Below, piece after piece: positions 26,890 to 35,954 of a stretch of DNA of 64,000 nucleotides (positions are counted from its first letter, which is position 1; every line of letters starts with the position of its first letter). The stretch is from UBA7672 sp030824255 (GTDB taxonomy: Bacteria; Pseudomonadota; Alphaproteobacteria; Caulobacterales; Hyphomonadaceae). Made by a program: the position numbers and the translations under genes. The notes below the pieces were generated by a model that saw only the letters and a program-made list of their open reading frames with translations, did not search any database and was not told where the DNA came from. The stretch lies in contig OW818686.1 of NCBI GenBank assembly GCA_942493305.1, positions 3,534,001 to 3,598,000 on the forward strand. Reading direction: 5' to 3'.

Positions 26890-26972
26890 GCGCCGGAATA
26901 ACAGCCCGTTACAATCCGTTCGTGGCCCCGTGGCATTGCCCGTGACGGCCAGCTATCTGCGAGACTTTCTCC

Positions 26973-27179
26973 ATGTCATCCCCCAAAACGCGCGCCAACG
27001 GCGCGTTCGAACCAGCCGTGTATCGCAAGTCCATCGCCGAAATGTTCGGCTCGCTTGATGTGACCGCCCAGCGCGAGCTGGTCGAACGCATTGCAATCTT
27101 GCCCCGCCACATCCACGCAATGGCGATCAAGGGCGAGATCGCGACCGATCTTCCCGTCGTCAGACCCACGGCGTTCTGA
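26973..27179 (+). CDS. hypothetical 68-residue protein
   Basis: A small, mixed alpha-helical protein (MSSPKTRANGAFEPAVYRKS...AQRELVERIAILPRHIHAMA). It has no TM helix, signal or recognised motif. It lies 30 bases upstream of the DUF1905 gene on the same strand and could be its operon partner. There is no strong ribosome site. Not recognised. Confidence 0.4.
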   Translation: MSSPKTRANGAFEPAVYRKSIAEMFGSLDVTAQRELVERIAILPRHIHAMAIKGEIATDLPVVRPTAF

Positions 27180-27209
27180 TACATCCTGCACGCGCCAGCG
27201 GGGACGGCC

Positions 27210-27512
27210 GTGCAGATCGCAGAAACCTTCCGAGCTCCTGTGTGGACGCAGGACAGCACCGGCGCGTGGCACTTCGTGACGCTCCCCGCCGACCTGTCGG
27301 AACGCATCCGCACACTGACGACCGGCCTGCGCAAGCCGTTCGGCTCCTTCCGTGTGAAGGCGCGGACAGGGCTATCGTCCTGGGAAACCTCGCTGTTCGC
27401 CGACACGAAGCGCAAGGCGTTCCTCCTGCCCTTGAAAGCGGACGTGCGGCGGAAGGAAAAAATCGCTTTGGGTGACACGATCGAGGTGACGGTGGTGTTG
27501 GGGTTCCTGTAG
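27210..27512 (+). CDS. DUF1905 domain protein
   Basis: A 100-residue stand-alone DUF1905 protein, recognised by the pattern FRAPVW...WHFVTLP at the start, the central RKPFGSF-type segment, and the end LPLKADVRRKEKIALGDTIEV. The family folds as a small beta barrel of unknown function and is often fused to a YdeI-like domain, absent here. Start is a GTG preceded by GGGGAC. Part of the accessory insert. Confidence 0.75.
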   Translation: MQIAETFRAPVWTQDSTGAWHFVTLPADLSERIRTLTTGLRKPFGSFRVKARTGLSSWETSLFADTKRKAFLLPLKADVRRKEKIALGDTIEVTVVLGFL

Positions 27513-27535
27513 CGATGTGCTCCAATCCCCTCCTA

Positions 27536-29221
27536 CTACACTCGCGCGACTAGCTTCGCGGCCTTTACATCAATGTGTCCGCGTACACCCTGCTTTTGAA
27601 GAAGGAAAAGCAGATTTGATCCGTCGATCAGCGTGAGGGGTTTTCCAGAAGCGAACTTCCGGGCATCCGGACCAAATTGAGATGTGGTGACCAGGATACC
27701 TTTGCTGGCACCTTCATTCATCACGGTGCCATAGAGGTCCCGAACAGACTCAACGCCGACGGTATTGGTGTACCTTTTGGCCTGGATGACGATCTTGCCA
27801 CCACGAATTGGGTCAGGGTCAAACGCAATCGCATCGACGCCGCCATCGCGACTACCCTGAGTGACCTTTACTTCAGACCCCGGCGTGGAGAATTCGCGTT
27901 CGAACACTTGCCGGATGAGATGCTCGAAGTCCTGCCAGTCCATAGCGGCCAGATTGGCGCCTTCGTCGATAGCGTTGGCAACGTCCTTACCGTCAATAAA
28001 ACGTGCATCGTCTCGGGAGAAGGTGACAAGCGGCGCCACAGGCGCGATCCGGTCGAGCCTTGCAGCTGAAACACCGTTGAGCTTCTTGAAGCAGGCTTTC
28101 GGATCGATCAGTCCAAGATTGATCGATCCAAAGTCCTTGGCAATCACGTGGACCGTACAGATGCAAGCAATGGAGTCCTCACCGGTTGCCGGGTCGATCC
28201 CCTTGACCCGGCCATTGAATGCGATGGCTTGAACGTGGCCGGCAGCCCGATCAGACTCTACCACCTCATGCAAGGTGCGCAGACAAACCTGATAGACGAA
28301 GTCATCGTACAGCGCGGCTTTGTCAGCCCTCGTCAATTCCTTCGAAGAAAATTCATCTCGCGCTGCCACATAACGCCACTCCGTCACCACTGGAAGCTCG
28401 TCTGGATTGGGTAGCGAGTAGTCGACCACGAGTGTCTGGGTATCCTTCTGGTACTCAACTTCCCATTGTCGATTATACCAATCGGGATAGGCAGAGCGGC
28501 TAAAGACAAAATCCGCGTACTCTTCCACGGCATCGACATCACCGCTCATGTAGCGCTGTGCTCGGGCGTCGATGGCCGCAGCAGCATTGCGTTGCTCACC
28601 TTCAAAACGCGCTTTGCGATCCTGCCAGCTCTTCACCGCTTGCTGCCAGCGAGCCTTGGCAGACGCGTTTTCACTGTCCACGCGCTTGACTTCTTCCAGC
28701 CAGGCCCGATGAGCCACCTGGTAGCTTGCCTTAGCAGCCGCTTCTTTCGCTTCTTTGCGCTTGCGGAGCATCTTGTCGAGAAAGCCCAGCACCGGCGCAA
28801 AATTATCTATGCGCGGCTCCAGCGACGGCGATTTGGGCCACGGCTTCTCTGGCGCCGGCTCGGAAAACGGATTGCGAGGTTTGAGGTCGTCCCAGCGCAC
28901 CTGATCATCAACAGCTAGTGTCTGCCGCAGAATGCCTCGCGCCTCGGCTAGCGCCTGCTGCGCCTCAACTGTGCGCTCGGCCGCTGAAGCTTGTTGCGCC
29001 GCTTTGTATGCAGCGGCGTCAGCCCTAAGTTGACGCTTATGTTGTGCATGGTCGCGACGCATTTCTGACTCTTTGCGCCGTTCCCACATCTCGTCCCATT
29101 GCAACCGTTGGGCAGTCGCCATTTCATCGACGATCCTGCGATCAGTACCTGTGATGCGGCGCACTCGGTTCAATTCGGCGTGGCGAACGACGACTTCCCA
29201 ACGTGTCGAATAGCGGCTCAT
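27536..29221 (-). CDS. Mrr-type restriction endonuclease with long coiled-coil N-terminus
   Basis: A 561-residue protein. Residues about 35-220 are highly charged and rich in Ala/Gln/Glu/Arg with coiled-coil character, broken by a Pro-rich piece (113-140). A middle domain (about 225-400) is unassigned. The C-terminal Mrr_cat domain (about 425-545) has the PD-(D/E)xK-type core: Glu434, Asp463 in GGVDAIAFD, and Gln480-Ala-Lys482 in VIQAKRY. Mrr enzymes cut modified or foreign DNA. A hand count of 27541-27660 gives 63 G+C of 120, against 39 of 60 in dinB (25801-25860), consistent with recent transfer. No partner methylase is adjacent. Confidence 0.88.
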   Translation of the reverse strand: MSRYSTRWEVVVRHAELNRVRRITGTDRRIVDEMATAQRLQWDEMWERRKESEMRRDHAQHKRQLRADAAAYKAAQQASAAERTVEAQQALAEARGILRQTLAVDDQVRWDDLKPRNPFSEPAPEKPWPKSPSLEPRIDNFAPVLGFLDKMLRKRKEAKEAAAKASYQVAHRAWLEEVKRVDSENASAKARWQQAVKSWQDRKARFEGEQRNAAAAIDARAQRYMSGDVDAVEEYADFVFSRSAYPDWYNRQWEVEYQKDTQTLVVDYSLPNPDELPVVTEWRYVAARDEFSSKELTRADKAALYDDFVYQVCLRTLHEVVESDRAAGHVQAIAFNGRVKGIDPATGEDSIACICTVHVIAKDFGSINLGLIDPKACFKKLNGVSAARLDRIAPVAPLVTFSRDDARFIDGKDVANAIDEGANLAAMDWQDFEHLIRQVFEREFSTPGSEVKVTQGSRDGGVDAIAFDPDPIRGGKIVIQAKRYTNTVGVESVRDLYGTVMNEGASKGILVTTSQFGPDARKFASGKPLTLIDGSNLLFLLQKQGVRGHIDVKAAKLVARV

Positions 29222-29386
29222 GCAGTCCCCAACTTTTCAGACTTGATTCCGAGCGCATTATGGCAAACACCGATTTACCGGCGATCATGTGCGACGACGG
29301 AAATGAAGTTCTGGCGGTAACCAGCCATTGAGAATTGCCGCAGGCCTTGAAGCACTCCATACCACGTCAAAATGGGAAGCCCCGCC

Positions 29387-29842
29387 ATGTCCGTATCCGA
29401 TCGTCTCAAGGCTGCTGGCGTGACGTTGCCGGTGGCGCGGCCGCCGGTGGCGAATTATGTGCCGTGGGTGATCACGGGCAATCTGCTGTTCATCTCGGGC
29501 CAGGTCAGCGCGGCGCCGGATGGCCTGATCAAGGGCCGGCTGGGCGAGGACATGTCGCTTGAGGACGGACAGAAGGCGGCGCGGGTTTGCGCCATCAACC
29601 TCATCGCGCAGATGCAGGCGGCGCTAGGCGACCTCGAGCGCGTGACGCGCGTGGTGAAGCTGGGCGGCTTCGTCAACGCCGCGAAGGACTTCGTGGAAAT
29701 TCCGAAAGTCATCAATGGCTGCTCCGACCTGATGGTCGAGGCGTTCGGAGACAAGGGCCGCCATGCGCGTTCCGCCGTCGCCTGCCCGGTACTGCCAATG
29801 GGCGTTGCGGTGGAGGTCGATGCCGTGGTCGAGTTCGCCTGA
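29387..29842 (+). CDS. RidA family imine/enamine deaminase
   Basis: A 151-residue RidA/YjgF-type protein of the longer subgroup. Family features are LLFISGQVSAAPDG, GDLERVTRVVKLGGFVN, and the substrate Arg region GKGRHARSAVACPVLPMG-like C-terminus (here GDKGRHARSAVAC). RidA enzymes hydrolyse reactive 2-aminoacrylate. I chose the second ATG (29387), which has GGGAAG upstream; an ATG five codons earlier is possible. It heads a plus-strand run of six genes. Confidence 0.93.
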   Translation: MSVSDRLKAAGVTLPVARPPVANYVPWVITGNLLFISGQVSAAPDGLIKGRLGEDMSLEDGQKAARVCAINLIAQMQAALGDLERVTRVVKLGGFVNAAKDFVEIPKVINGCSDLMVEAFGDKGRHARSAVACPVLPMGVAVEVDAVVEFA

Positions 29843-29862
29843 TGGTCTGAATCGGGGACACG

Positions 29863-30573
29863 ATGAGCGACCTGTTCTTCGACGTCTCGGGTTTCGCCTA
29901 CGCCCATCGCGGCCTGTGGGACGCTGCCCTGCCCGAGAATTCGATTGCTGCGTTTCAGGCTGCGCGCATCGCGGGCGTTGGCGTCGAGCTGGATGTCCGC
30001 CTCACGGCAGATGAAGTGCCCATCGTTTTCCACGACGCCGGGCTACAGCGCATGTGCAACCATCGCGAGCGTATCGAACGCATCACCGCGGCCGATCTCG
30101 GCTACTGGCCCCTGCCCGATGGCACGCCGATCCCCACGCTCGCCGAGGTGCTCGGCGTCATGGGCGACCTGCCCATCCTGATCGAGCTGAAAGTGGATGG
30201 CCAGGCCGGGCCAATTGCAGAGCGCGTCACCGAAGTCATTTCCGGCGCCGGCGGGCAACTTGCAGTCATGAGCTTTGATGAGCCAACTGTCGCGCGCCTC
30301 TGCCGTCTGGTGACGGAACGCCCGGTTGGCCTGCTCTGCATTGCCGACAATCAGGTCGAGGAAGATATAATCGGCAAGGCGGCCACGGCGCGCGGGCTCG
30401 GCTGCGATTACATCGCTCCGCATCATTCCGTGCTGGAAACCGTTGCGGAGGCATCCGGCGGCCTCCCGCTCGTCACGTGGACAATCCGTACCAAGGACGA
30501 GCTGGCGCTCGCCCGGAAACACGGCGCCGCACCGATTTTCGAGACAATCAGCGCAGCCCTCGCAAAGTCCTGA
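29863..30573 (+). CDS. glycerophosphodiester phosphodiesterase
   Basis: A 236-residue TIM-barrel enzyme cleaving glycerophosphodiesters to glycerol-3-phosphate and an alcohol. Catalytic and metal residues are in place: AHRG (His15), PENS, VELDVR (Glu42, Asp44) and VFHDAGLQR (His57). No signal peptide, so a cytoplasmic UgpQ-like role is likely. It lies 20 bases after the ridA-like gene. Confidence 0.94.
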   Translation: MSDLFFDVSGFAYAHRGLWDAALPENSIAAFQAARIAGVGVELDVRLTADEVPIVFHDAGLQRMCNHRERIERITAADLGYWPLPDGTPIPTLAEVLGVMGDLPILIELKVDGQAGPIAERVTEVISGAGGQLAVMSFDEPTVARLCRLVTERPVGLLCIADNQVEEDIIGKAATARGLGCDYIAPHHSVLETVAEASGGLPLVTWTIRTKDELALARKHGAAPIFETISAALAKS

Positions 30574-30631
30574 ACAACACCGATATAGTCTGTCATTGGG
30601 GACCATCAGGGGATCAGGACCGGAACCAAGC

Positions 30632-31843
30632 TTGGCCGACGACGCGACAGACCGCCTTGAACTCACCCTGTCCGTCGCCGAGGCGATGGCGGGCGTTGAC
30701 CGCGCCCAGTGGAACGCCGTCGCGAACCCGCCCGGCGAACGCTATGACCCTTTCCTCGACTGGGACTTTCTCGAAGCCGTCGAATCCTCCGGCTGCGCCC
30801 AGCCTGAAACCGGCTGGACGCCGCGCCATCTGCTCGCGCACGATGCGGCGGGCACGCTCGTCGGCGCCGCGCCGCTTTATCTGAAGGCGCATTCGCGCGG
30901 CGAGTTCGTGTTCGACCATTCGTGGGCCGATGCGCTCCACCGCGCCGGCGGACGCTACTATCCGAAACTTCTGTGCGCCGTGCCCTTCACGCCGGTCACT
31001 GGCCGCCGCCTTCTCGCGCATGGCCCCAACGCGCTCTCGATCCAGCACGCGCTCGCACAGACAGTGGTGGAACTGGCCCAGCAGTGGCGCACCTCGTCCG
31101 CGCACATAAACTTCCTCGAGGAAGACAGCTGGAACATGCTTGGCGCCGCGGGCCTCCTCCTGCGCGAGGATCAGCAATTCCACTGGATGAATCGCGGCTA
31201 TGCCTCGTTCGAGGACTTCCTGGCCGCCTTGTCTTCCCGCAAGCGCAAGATGCTCCGCCGCGAACGGCGCGAAGCGCAGGAAGGGCTGGAGATCATCCGC
31301 GTCACCGGCGCAGACCTGCGCAAGCATCACTGGGACGCATTCTTCGACTTCTACATGGACACCGGCGGGCGCAAATGGGGCTCGCCCTATCTCAACCGTG
31401 AGTTCTTCCAGCTCCTGCATGACCGCATGGCGGACAAGTGCCTCATCATTCTCGCGATGGACGCCGGCGAGCCGGTGGCAGGCGCGCTGAACATGATCGG
31501 CTCGGACACGCTGTATGGCCGCTACTGGGGCCGCGCGGTAGACCGGCCCTTCCTGCATTTCGAAATCTGCTACTATCAGGCGATCGACTTCGCCATCGAA
31601 CGCGGCCTTGCCTGTGTCGAGGCTGGCGCGCAGGGCGAACACAAGCTGACACGCGGTTACGAGCCCCGGCTCACGCGCTCGGCGCACTGGATCGGCCATC
31701 CAGGCTTGAGAAACGCGGTCGCGAATTATCTCGACAGCGAACGCATTGCGGTCGAGGAAGGTATCGGCGAGCTGCGGGACTACACGCCCTTCAGGAAGGG
31801 CGATCCGCAGGCGGCCGAAGAGCAGGACGAGGAGGGCTTCTGA
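30632..31843 (+). CDS. FemAB/GNAT-like protein of the COG3146 (DUF482) family
   Basis: A protein of about 403 residues. Features of the family are YDPFLDWDFLEAVE, LYLKAHSRGEFVFDHSWADA, KRKMLRRERREAQEGL and CYYQAIDFAIERGL. It is annotated in relatives as a predicted N-acyltransferase; a peptidoglycan role has been suggested but not shown. No ATG fits the conserved N-terminus, so I take a TTG at 30632; an ATG at 30687 is the alternative. It overlaps the HIT gene by one base. Confidence 0.87.
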   Translation: MADDATDRLELTLSVAEAMAGVDRAQWNAVANPPGERYDPFLDWDFLEAVESSGCAQPETGWTPRHLLAHDAAGTLVGAAPLYLKAHSRGEFVFDHSWADALHRAGGRYYPKLLCAVPFTPVTGRRLLAHGPNALSIQHALAQTVVELAQQWRTSSAHINFLEEDSWNMLGAAGLLLREDQQFHWMNRGYASFEDFLAALSSRKRKMLRRERREAQEGLEIIRVTGADLRKHHWDAFFDFYMDTGGRKWGSPYLNREFFQLLHDRMADKCLIILAMDAGEPVAGALNMIGSDTLYGRYWGRAVDRPFLHFEICYYQAIDFAIERGLACVEAGAQGEHKLTRGYEPRLTRSAHWIGHPGLRNAVANYLDSERIAVEEGIGELRDYTPFRKGDPQAAEEQDEEGF

Positions 31844-32277
31844 TGAGCCTTGTTGGCGACTACGATGGCAACAACATCTTCGCGAAAATCCTGCGCGGCG
31901 AGATGCCGTGCGTGAAGATCTTCGAGGACGATGATGTCCTCGCCTTCATGGACATCTTTCCGCAGTCGCAGGGTCACTGTCTCGTGATCCCGAAGAACGT
32001 CAGCGCCCGCAACCTGCTGGATCTGCCGGTCGACCGCATCCAGCCCCTGTTCGCCGCCGGCCAGAAGCTGGCCCGCGCGCTCGTGAAGGCCTTTGATTGC
32101 GACGGTGTGGTGCTCACCCAGTTCAACGGCGCCCCCGCCGGACAGACCGTCTTCCACCTCCACCTCCACCTCCTCCCCCGCTACTCCAACCTCCCCCTCC
32201 TCCCCCACCACCGCGGCAAACCCGCCGAAATGTCAGTGCTCAGGGAACAGGCCGCGCGAATTATGGCGGCAATCTAG
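31843..32277 (+). CDS. HIT family nucleotide hydrolase
   Basis: A 144-residue histidine-triad protein with the triad HLHLHLLP (His105, His107, His109) and DIFPQSQGHCLVIPK. Such proteins hydrolyse nucleotide phosphoramidates such as AMP-lysine in the cytoplasm. The 3' part of the gene (32151-32212) is nearly free of purines on this strand. It is coupled to the preceding acyltransferase-like gene. Confidence 0.94.
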   Translation: MSLVGDYDGNNIFAKILRGEMPCVKIFEDDDVLAFMDIFPQSQGHCLVIPKNVSARNLLDLPVDRIQPLFAAGQKLARALVKAFDCDGVVLTQFNGAPAGQTVFHLHLHLLPRYSNLPLLPHHRGKPAEMSVLREQAARIMAAI

Positions 32278-32349
32278 CCCGGTCGGGGAACCTGCTGCAC
32301 GCGCGAACGTTTTAGCCATCAGTACATTTCCTACAGATGGAACCAATCG

Positions 32350-34656
32350 ATGGGCTTCGACTCCTCGACGGCAATCGTGCGTTCAATGCAGGCCGTGGAT
32401 CGCAGGAACATCATACGCCCCGATATCAGCCGCGCCGCTATGATCGGCAATTTTCCGCCCCGTCGTTGTGGCCTGGCTACTTTCACCCGCGATACGTTCG
32501 AATCCCTCCGCCGCCAGCTGCCTGCTGCGTCCTGGCGTGTCGTTGCGATGGAAGACGGCCGCACACGCCACGACTATCCTGAGGACGTCACCGACATAAT
32601 TCTGCAAGATGAAGTCGAAGCCTACGACCGCGTCGCCGACCAGCTCAACGAGTCCGGTGTCCAGATCGTCTTCCTCCAGCACGAGTTTGGCATCTTCGGC
32701 GGCCCTGACGGCGTCCACCTGCTGCGGCTGCTGCGCAAACTGAAGAGCCCGATCATTTCGACGCTGCACACAGTTCTTGAGCGTCCGTCTCCCAACCAGA
32801 AGCGCGTGATGGACGAGATCATCTCCCTCTCCTCCGCTGTCATCACCATGACTGACACCGGCGCCGACCTGCTGGAACGCGTCCATCATGCCGGCCCCAC
32901 CAAGGTGCACGTCATCCCTCACGGCGCGCCCGAGCGTCCCTTCGCCGCCACGGACGCCTTCAAGGCTCCCATCGGCCTGACTGGCCGGCGCGTGATCATG
33001 ACGTTCGGCCTGCTGTCTCCGAACAAAGGTATTGAGACAATCATCCAGGCCCTGCCTGACATTGTCGCGAAACAGCCCGACACCACCTATCTCGTCGTCG
33101 GCCAGACCCATCCCCACATCGTCGCCCATGAAGGCGAGGCTTATCGCGACAGCCTGATCGGTCTCGCCCGCTCCCTCGGAGTTGCGGACAATCTCCGTTT
33201 CATCAATCGCTTCGTCGATGAAGAGGAGTTGTTCGACCTGCTGCAGGCGGCCGACATCTATGTGACGCCGTATCTCACCGAGGCACAGATCACGTCCGGC
33301 ACGCTCAGTTATGCCGTCGCTCTCGGAAAGCCGGTTGTCTCCACTCCGTACTGGCACGCAATGGATCTGCTCGCCGACAATGTCGGCGTCATATGCCCGT
33401 TTGGCGATTCAGCCGCCTTCGCCCGCGAGATCGGAGCACTGTTGGCCGATGACCATCATCGCAACGCGATGGCCCGGCGTGCTTGGCAGGCCGGACAGCC
33501 GTCGCATTGGCGCAATGTGGCGGCCTCGATCCTCAGCATCGCGTCTGCAGCGCGCATAACCCATCAACAACAACGCGAGCAACGTTTTCGCGCCCTTGCT
33601 CATCCCCGCACCACGGGTCTGGTCGTCATGTCGGATGATTGCGGCTTGTTCCAGCACTCTCGCTTCGGCATCCCGGATCGCAGGCACGGCTACACAACTG
33701 ACGACAACGTACGCGCCCTCGCGCTTCTTGCGCGTCTATCGGCTCGCGGGCCGCTTGATGCTGGCGCCTCTCGCTTGCTGGCGGCTGCATCAGCCTTCGT
33801 CGCCCATGCCTGGAATCCAGACAGCGGCCGCTTCCGCAACTTCATGAGCTATGAGCGCACATGGCTCGATGACGGCGGCTCCGATGATTGCTGCGCTCGC
33901 TCGCTGGAAGCCCTCTGCACCACGGCCAGGTCCATACCGGACAGCATCTGGGCCGCGGATCTTGCCCGTCAGGCTTTGCAACACACGTCTAGATGGACCT
34001 CGCTGCGTGCTCACGCACTCACAATTCGCGCCTTGCTGGAAGGCGCGGGCCCCGTTGTTGGCATCGAAGAGGCCACGCGCCTGATGCAGCATCCTGCCGA
34101 TGTCCTGCTTTCCGCCGCTCAGCTTGGAATGCGTGAGCCGCACGGCTGGTTCGAGCCATGCTTCTCCTACGATAACGCCAATCTTCCCGGCGCACTCATC
34201 CGCGCAGGACAATTCCTGCAGGACCCTGCTATGCTATCTGCTGGCTTGGACATGCTGGAACGCCTGATGGCTCGACAAAAAACGCCCAGCGGGCTCTTCG
34301 CCCCGGTGGCCACAAGCTGTTTCGACGCCGGCGCCAGCCACGCCCTCTTTGACCAGCAACCGCTTGAAGCTCTCTCGACGATCGAAGCGTGTCTCGCTGC
34401 GTGGCATGCCACCGGGGACGCCAGTCACGTTGCTGCCGCACGCCGGGTCTTTCGTTGGTTTGGTGGCGAGAATGTCCATGGCCTCGCGCTCGCCCGCCCC
34501 GACGACGGCATCTGCCACGATGGCCTGACCATCGAGGGACTCAACCAGAACCACGGCGCCGAATCCATCCTGAGCTATCATCTTGCCGCGTTGGCCATTC
34601 GGGAGGCCCTGGTCGGCGCCGCGGATGAGCCGCGCTCGGGGCGCATCCTGCAATGA
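32350..34656 (+). CDS. GT4 glycosyltransferase fused to a C-terminal alpha/alpha-type domain
   Basis: A 768-residue two-part protein. Residues about 28-400 form a GT-B, family-4 glycosyltransferase: donor-side motifs are MTFGLLSPNKGIETIIQALP and the acidic region YLTEAQITSGTLSYAVALGKPVV. Residues about 410-755 are helical with repeated YTTDDNVRALALLARL-like turns and several Trp/His, resembling an (alpha/alpha) barrel. No signal peptide or TM helix, so it is cytoplasmic. It overlaps the GH130 gene by four bases. A mannosyltransferase role is inferred from that partner. Start is uncertain: ATGs at 32350, 32386 and 32440 all lack a good ribosome site. Confidence 0.85.
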   Translation: MGFDSSTAIVRSMQAVDRRNIIRPDISRAAMIGNFPPRRCGLATFTRDTFESLRRQLPAASWRVVAMEDGRTRHDYPEDVTDIILQDEVEAYDRVADQLNESGVQIVFLQHEFGIFGGPDGVHLLRLLRKLKSPIISTLHTVLERPSPNQKRVMDEIISLSSAVITMTDTGADLLERVHHAGPTKVHVIPHGAPERPFAATDAFKAPIGLTGRRVIMTFGLLSPNKGIETIIQALPDIVAKQPDTTYLVVGQTHPHIVAHEGEAYRDSLIGLARSLGVADNLRFINRFVDEEELFDLLQAADIYVTPYLTEAQITSGTLSYAVALGKPVVSTPYWHAMDLLADNVGVICPFGDSAAFAREIGALLADDHHRNAMARRAWQAGQPSHWRNVAASILSIASAARITHQQQREQRFRALAHPRTTGLVVMSDDCGLFQHSRFGIPDRRHGYTTDDNVRALALLARLSARGPLDAGASRLLAAASAFVAHAWNPDSGRFRNFMSYERTWLDDGGSDDCCARSLEALCTTARSIPDSIWAADLARQALQHTSRWTSLRAHALTIRALLEGAGPVVGIEEATRLMQHPADVLLSAAQLGMREPHGWFEPCFSYDNANLPGALIRAGQFLQDPAMLSAGLDMLERLMARQKTPSGLFAPVATSCFDAGASHALFDQQPLEALSTIEACLAAWHATGDASHVAAARRVFRWFGGENVHGLALARPDDGICHDGLTIEGLNQNHGAESILSYHLAALAIREALVGAADEPRSGRILQ

Positions 34657-35954
34657 GTTTCCGGCCCGAACCGGTGAAGCTCCATCACCACGATCAGTTG
34701 CTCGCAGCCGACCCGTCACGCGTGGTCTTGCGCCCATTCATGATCATCTCAGAGCCGCGCGATACGCCGTACGGCCATATGACCCGTGCGGAACGCATTG
34801 CCCGCGCAATTCTCGAACTCTCTCCGGAGGATGTCGAAAGAGAGCTGGAACAGGTTGATCACGACTTCTTCGGACGCCACTGGCAAACCCACGCCATTTT
34901 CATGGAACGCTACCATCAGGTGCTTCCCATGCTGGGCGATCTTGGCGAGGTAGATGAGCAGCGCGCCAAGCTGATCGGCGCCTATTTCAGCCACGAATAC
35001 TCCTACGCTGCGGCTGCAATGATGAACCCCTCCATCGTGCCCCATCCGGATCAAACCGGCGTCAACAACGGCTCCGTGAAGTTTGTCATGAGCCTGCGCA
35101 CGGTGGGTGAAGGCCACATTTCGTCGATTGCCTTCCGTGAAGGCGTCGCCACCTCCGGCAACGACTTCAAACTCTGGCCGGAACCGCCTTTTGCGCTGGC
35201 TGCGCAGGCGGACCATTTTGACGGCGAAGGCGGCCCCGTCACGGTGCGCAGGCATCAATCCGCGCCGCTGTCAGGCAACGTCATATTCCCGATCACCCGA
35301 CCTCAGAAGAATGGGCTTGAAGATCTTCGGCTTGTGCACTTCACCGAAGACGATGGCCGCCAGATCTATTACGGGACATACACGGCGTATTCAGGCCGTG
35401 AAGTCAGTTGCGAAATGCTGACCACGGAAAAATTCTCGAGCTTCGAGCTCAGGCCACTCAGCGGCATTGCGGCGCAACACAAGGGTCTCGCGCTCTTTCC
35501 AAGGAAGATCGATGGCCAGTACGCCGCCATCCACCGCCTCGACGCAGAGTCGATCTACTACCTTACAACGCCAGACCGCTTCGAGTGGAATCGCGGACGC
35601 CTCATCATGGGCCCCAAGTATCCGTGGGAGTTGGTGCAGATGGGCAATTGTGGCTCTCCCATCGAAATCGACGAAGGCTGGCTCATGCTCACCCATGGCG
35701 TGGGCGCCATGCGGCAGTATTCAATCGGCGCAGCCCTGCTCGACAAGAAGCAGCCCTGGCGTGTGCTCGGTCGTTCGGTCGAGCCGTTCCTCACGCCCAT
35801 AGGCGAGACCCGCGAAGGCTATGTCCCCAACGTGGTCTATACCTGCGGCGCGATGAAGATCGACAAGAGCCTGCTCATCCCTTACGCCGTCGCAGATTCC
35901 AGCATCAAGTTCGTCACGTTGGACATCAAGGAACTGGTCGCATCGCTGCGCTAG
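34653..35954 (+). CDS. GH130 family beta-mannoside phosphorylase/hydrolase
   Basis: A 433-residue five-bladed beta-propeller enzyme. The catalytic region reads NGLEDLRLVHF (Asp224), the GH130 counterpart of the usual EDPR motif, with MNPSIVPH, MSLRTVGEGHIS and MGNCGSPIEIDEGWLMLTHG elsewhere. GH130 members phosphorolyse or hydrolyse beta-1,2- or beta-1,4-mannosides. About 100 residues precede the propeller. No signal peptide. The four-base overlap with the GT4 gene argues that they act together on one glycan. Linkage and whether it is a phosphorylase cannot be read from sequence. Confidence 0.9.
   Translation: MSFRPEPVKLHHHDQLLAADPSRVVLRPFMIISEPRDTPYGHMTRAERIARAILELSPEDVERELEQVDHDFFGRHWQTHAIFMERYHQVLPMLGDLGEVDEQRAKLIGAYFSHEYSYAAAAMMNPSIVPHPDQTGVNNGSVKFVMSLRTVGEGHISSIAFREGVATSGNDFKLWPEPPFALAAQADHFDGEGGPVTVRRHQSAPLSGNVIFPITRPQKNGLEDLRLVHFTEDDGRQIYYGTYTAYSGREVSCEMLTTEKFSSFELRPLSGIAAQHKGLALFPRKIDGQYAAIHRLDAESIYYLTTPDRFEWNRGRLIMGPKYPWELVQMGNCGSPIEIDEGWLMLTHGVGAMRQYSIGAALLDKKQPWRVLGRSVEPFLTPIGETREGYVPNVVYTCGAMKIDKSLLIPYAVADSSIKFVTLDIKELVASLR

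Noticed and set aside
26798..27058. An 86-codon frame in the accessory insert
   Set aside because: Overlaps two other small frames, has no ribosome site and no protein-like pattern.
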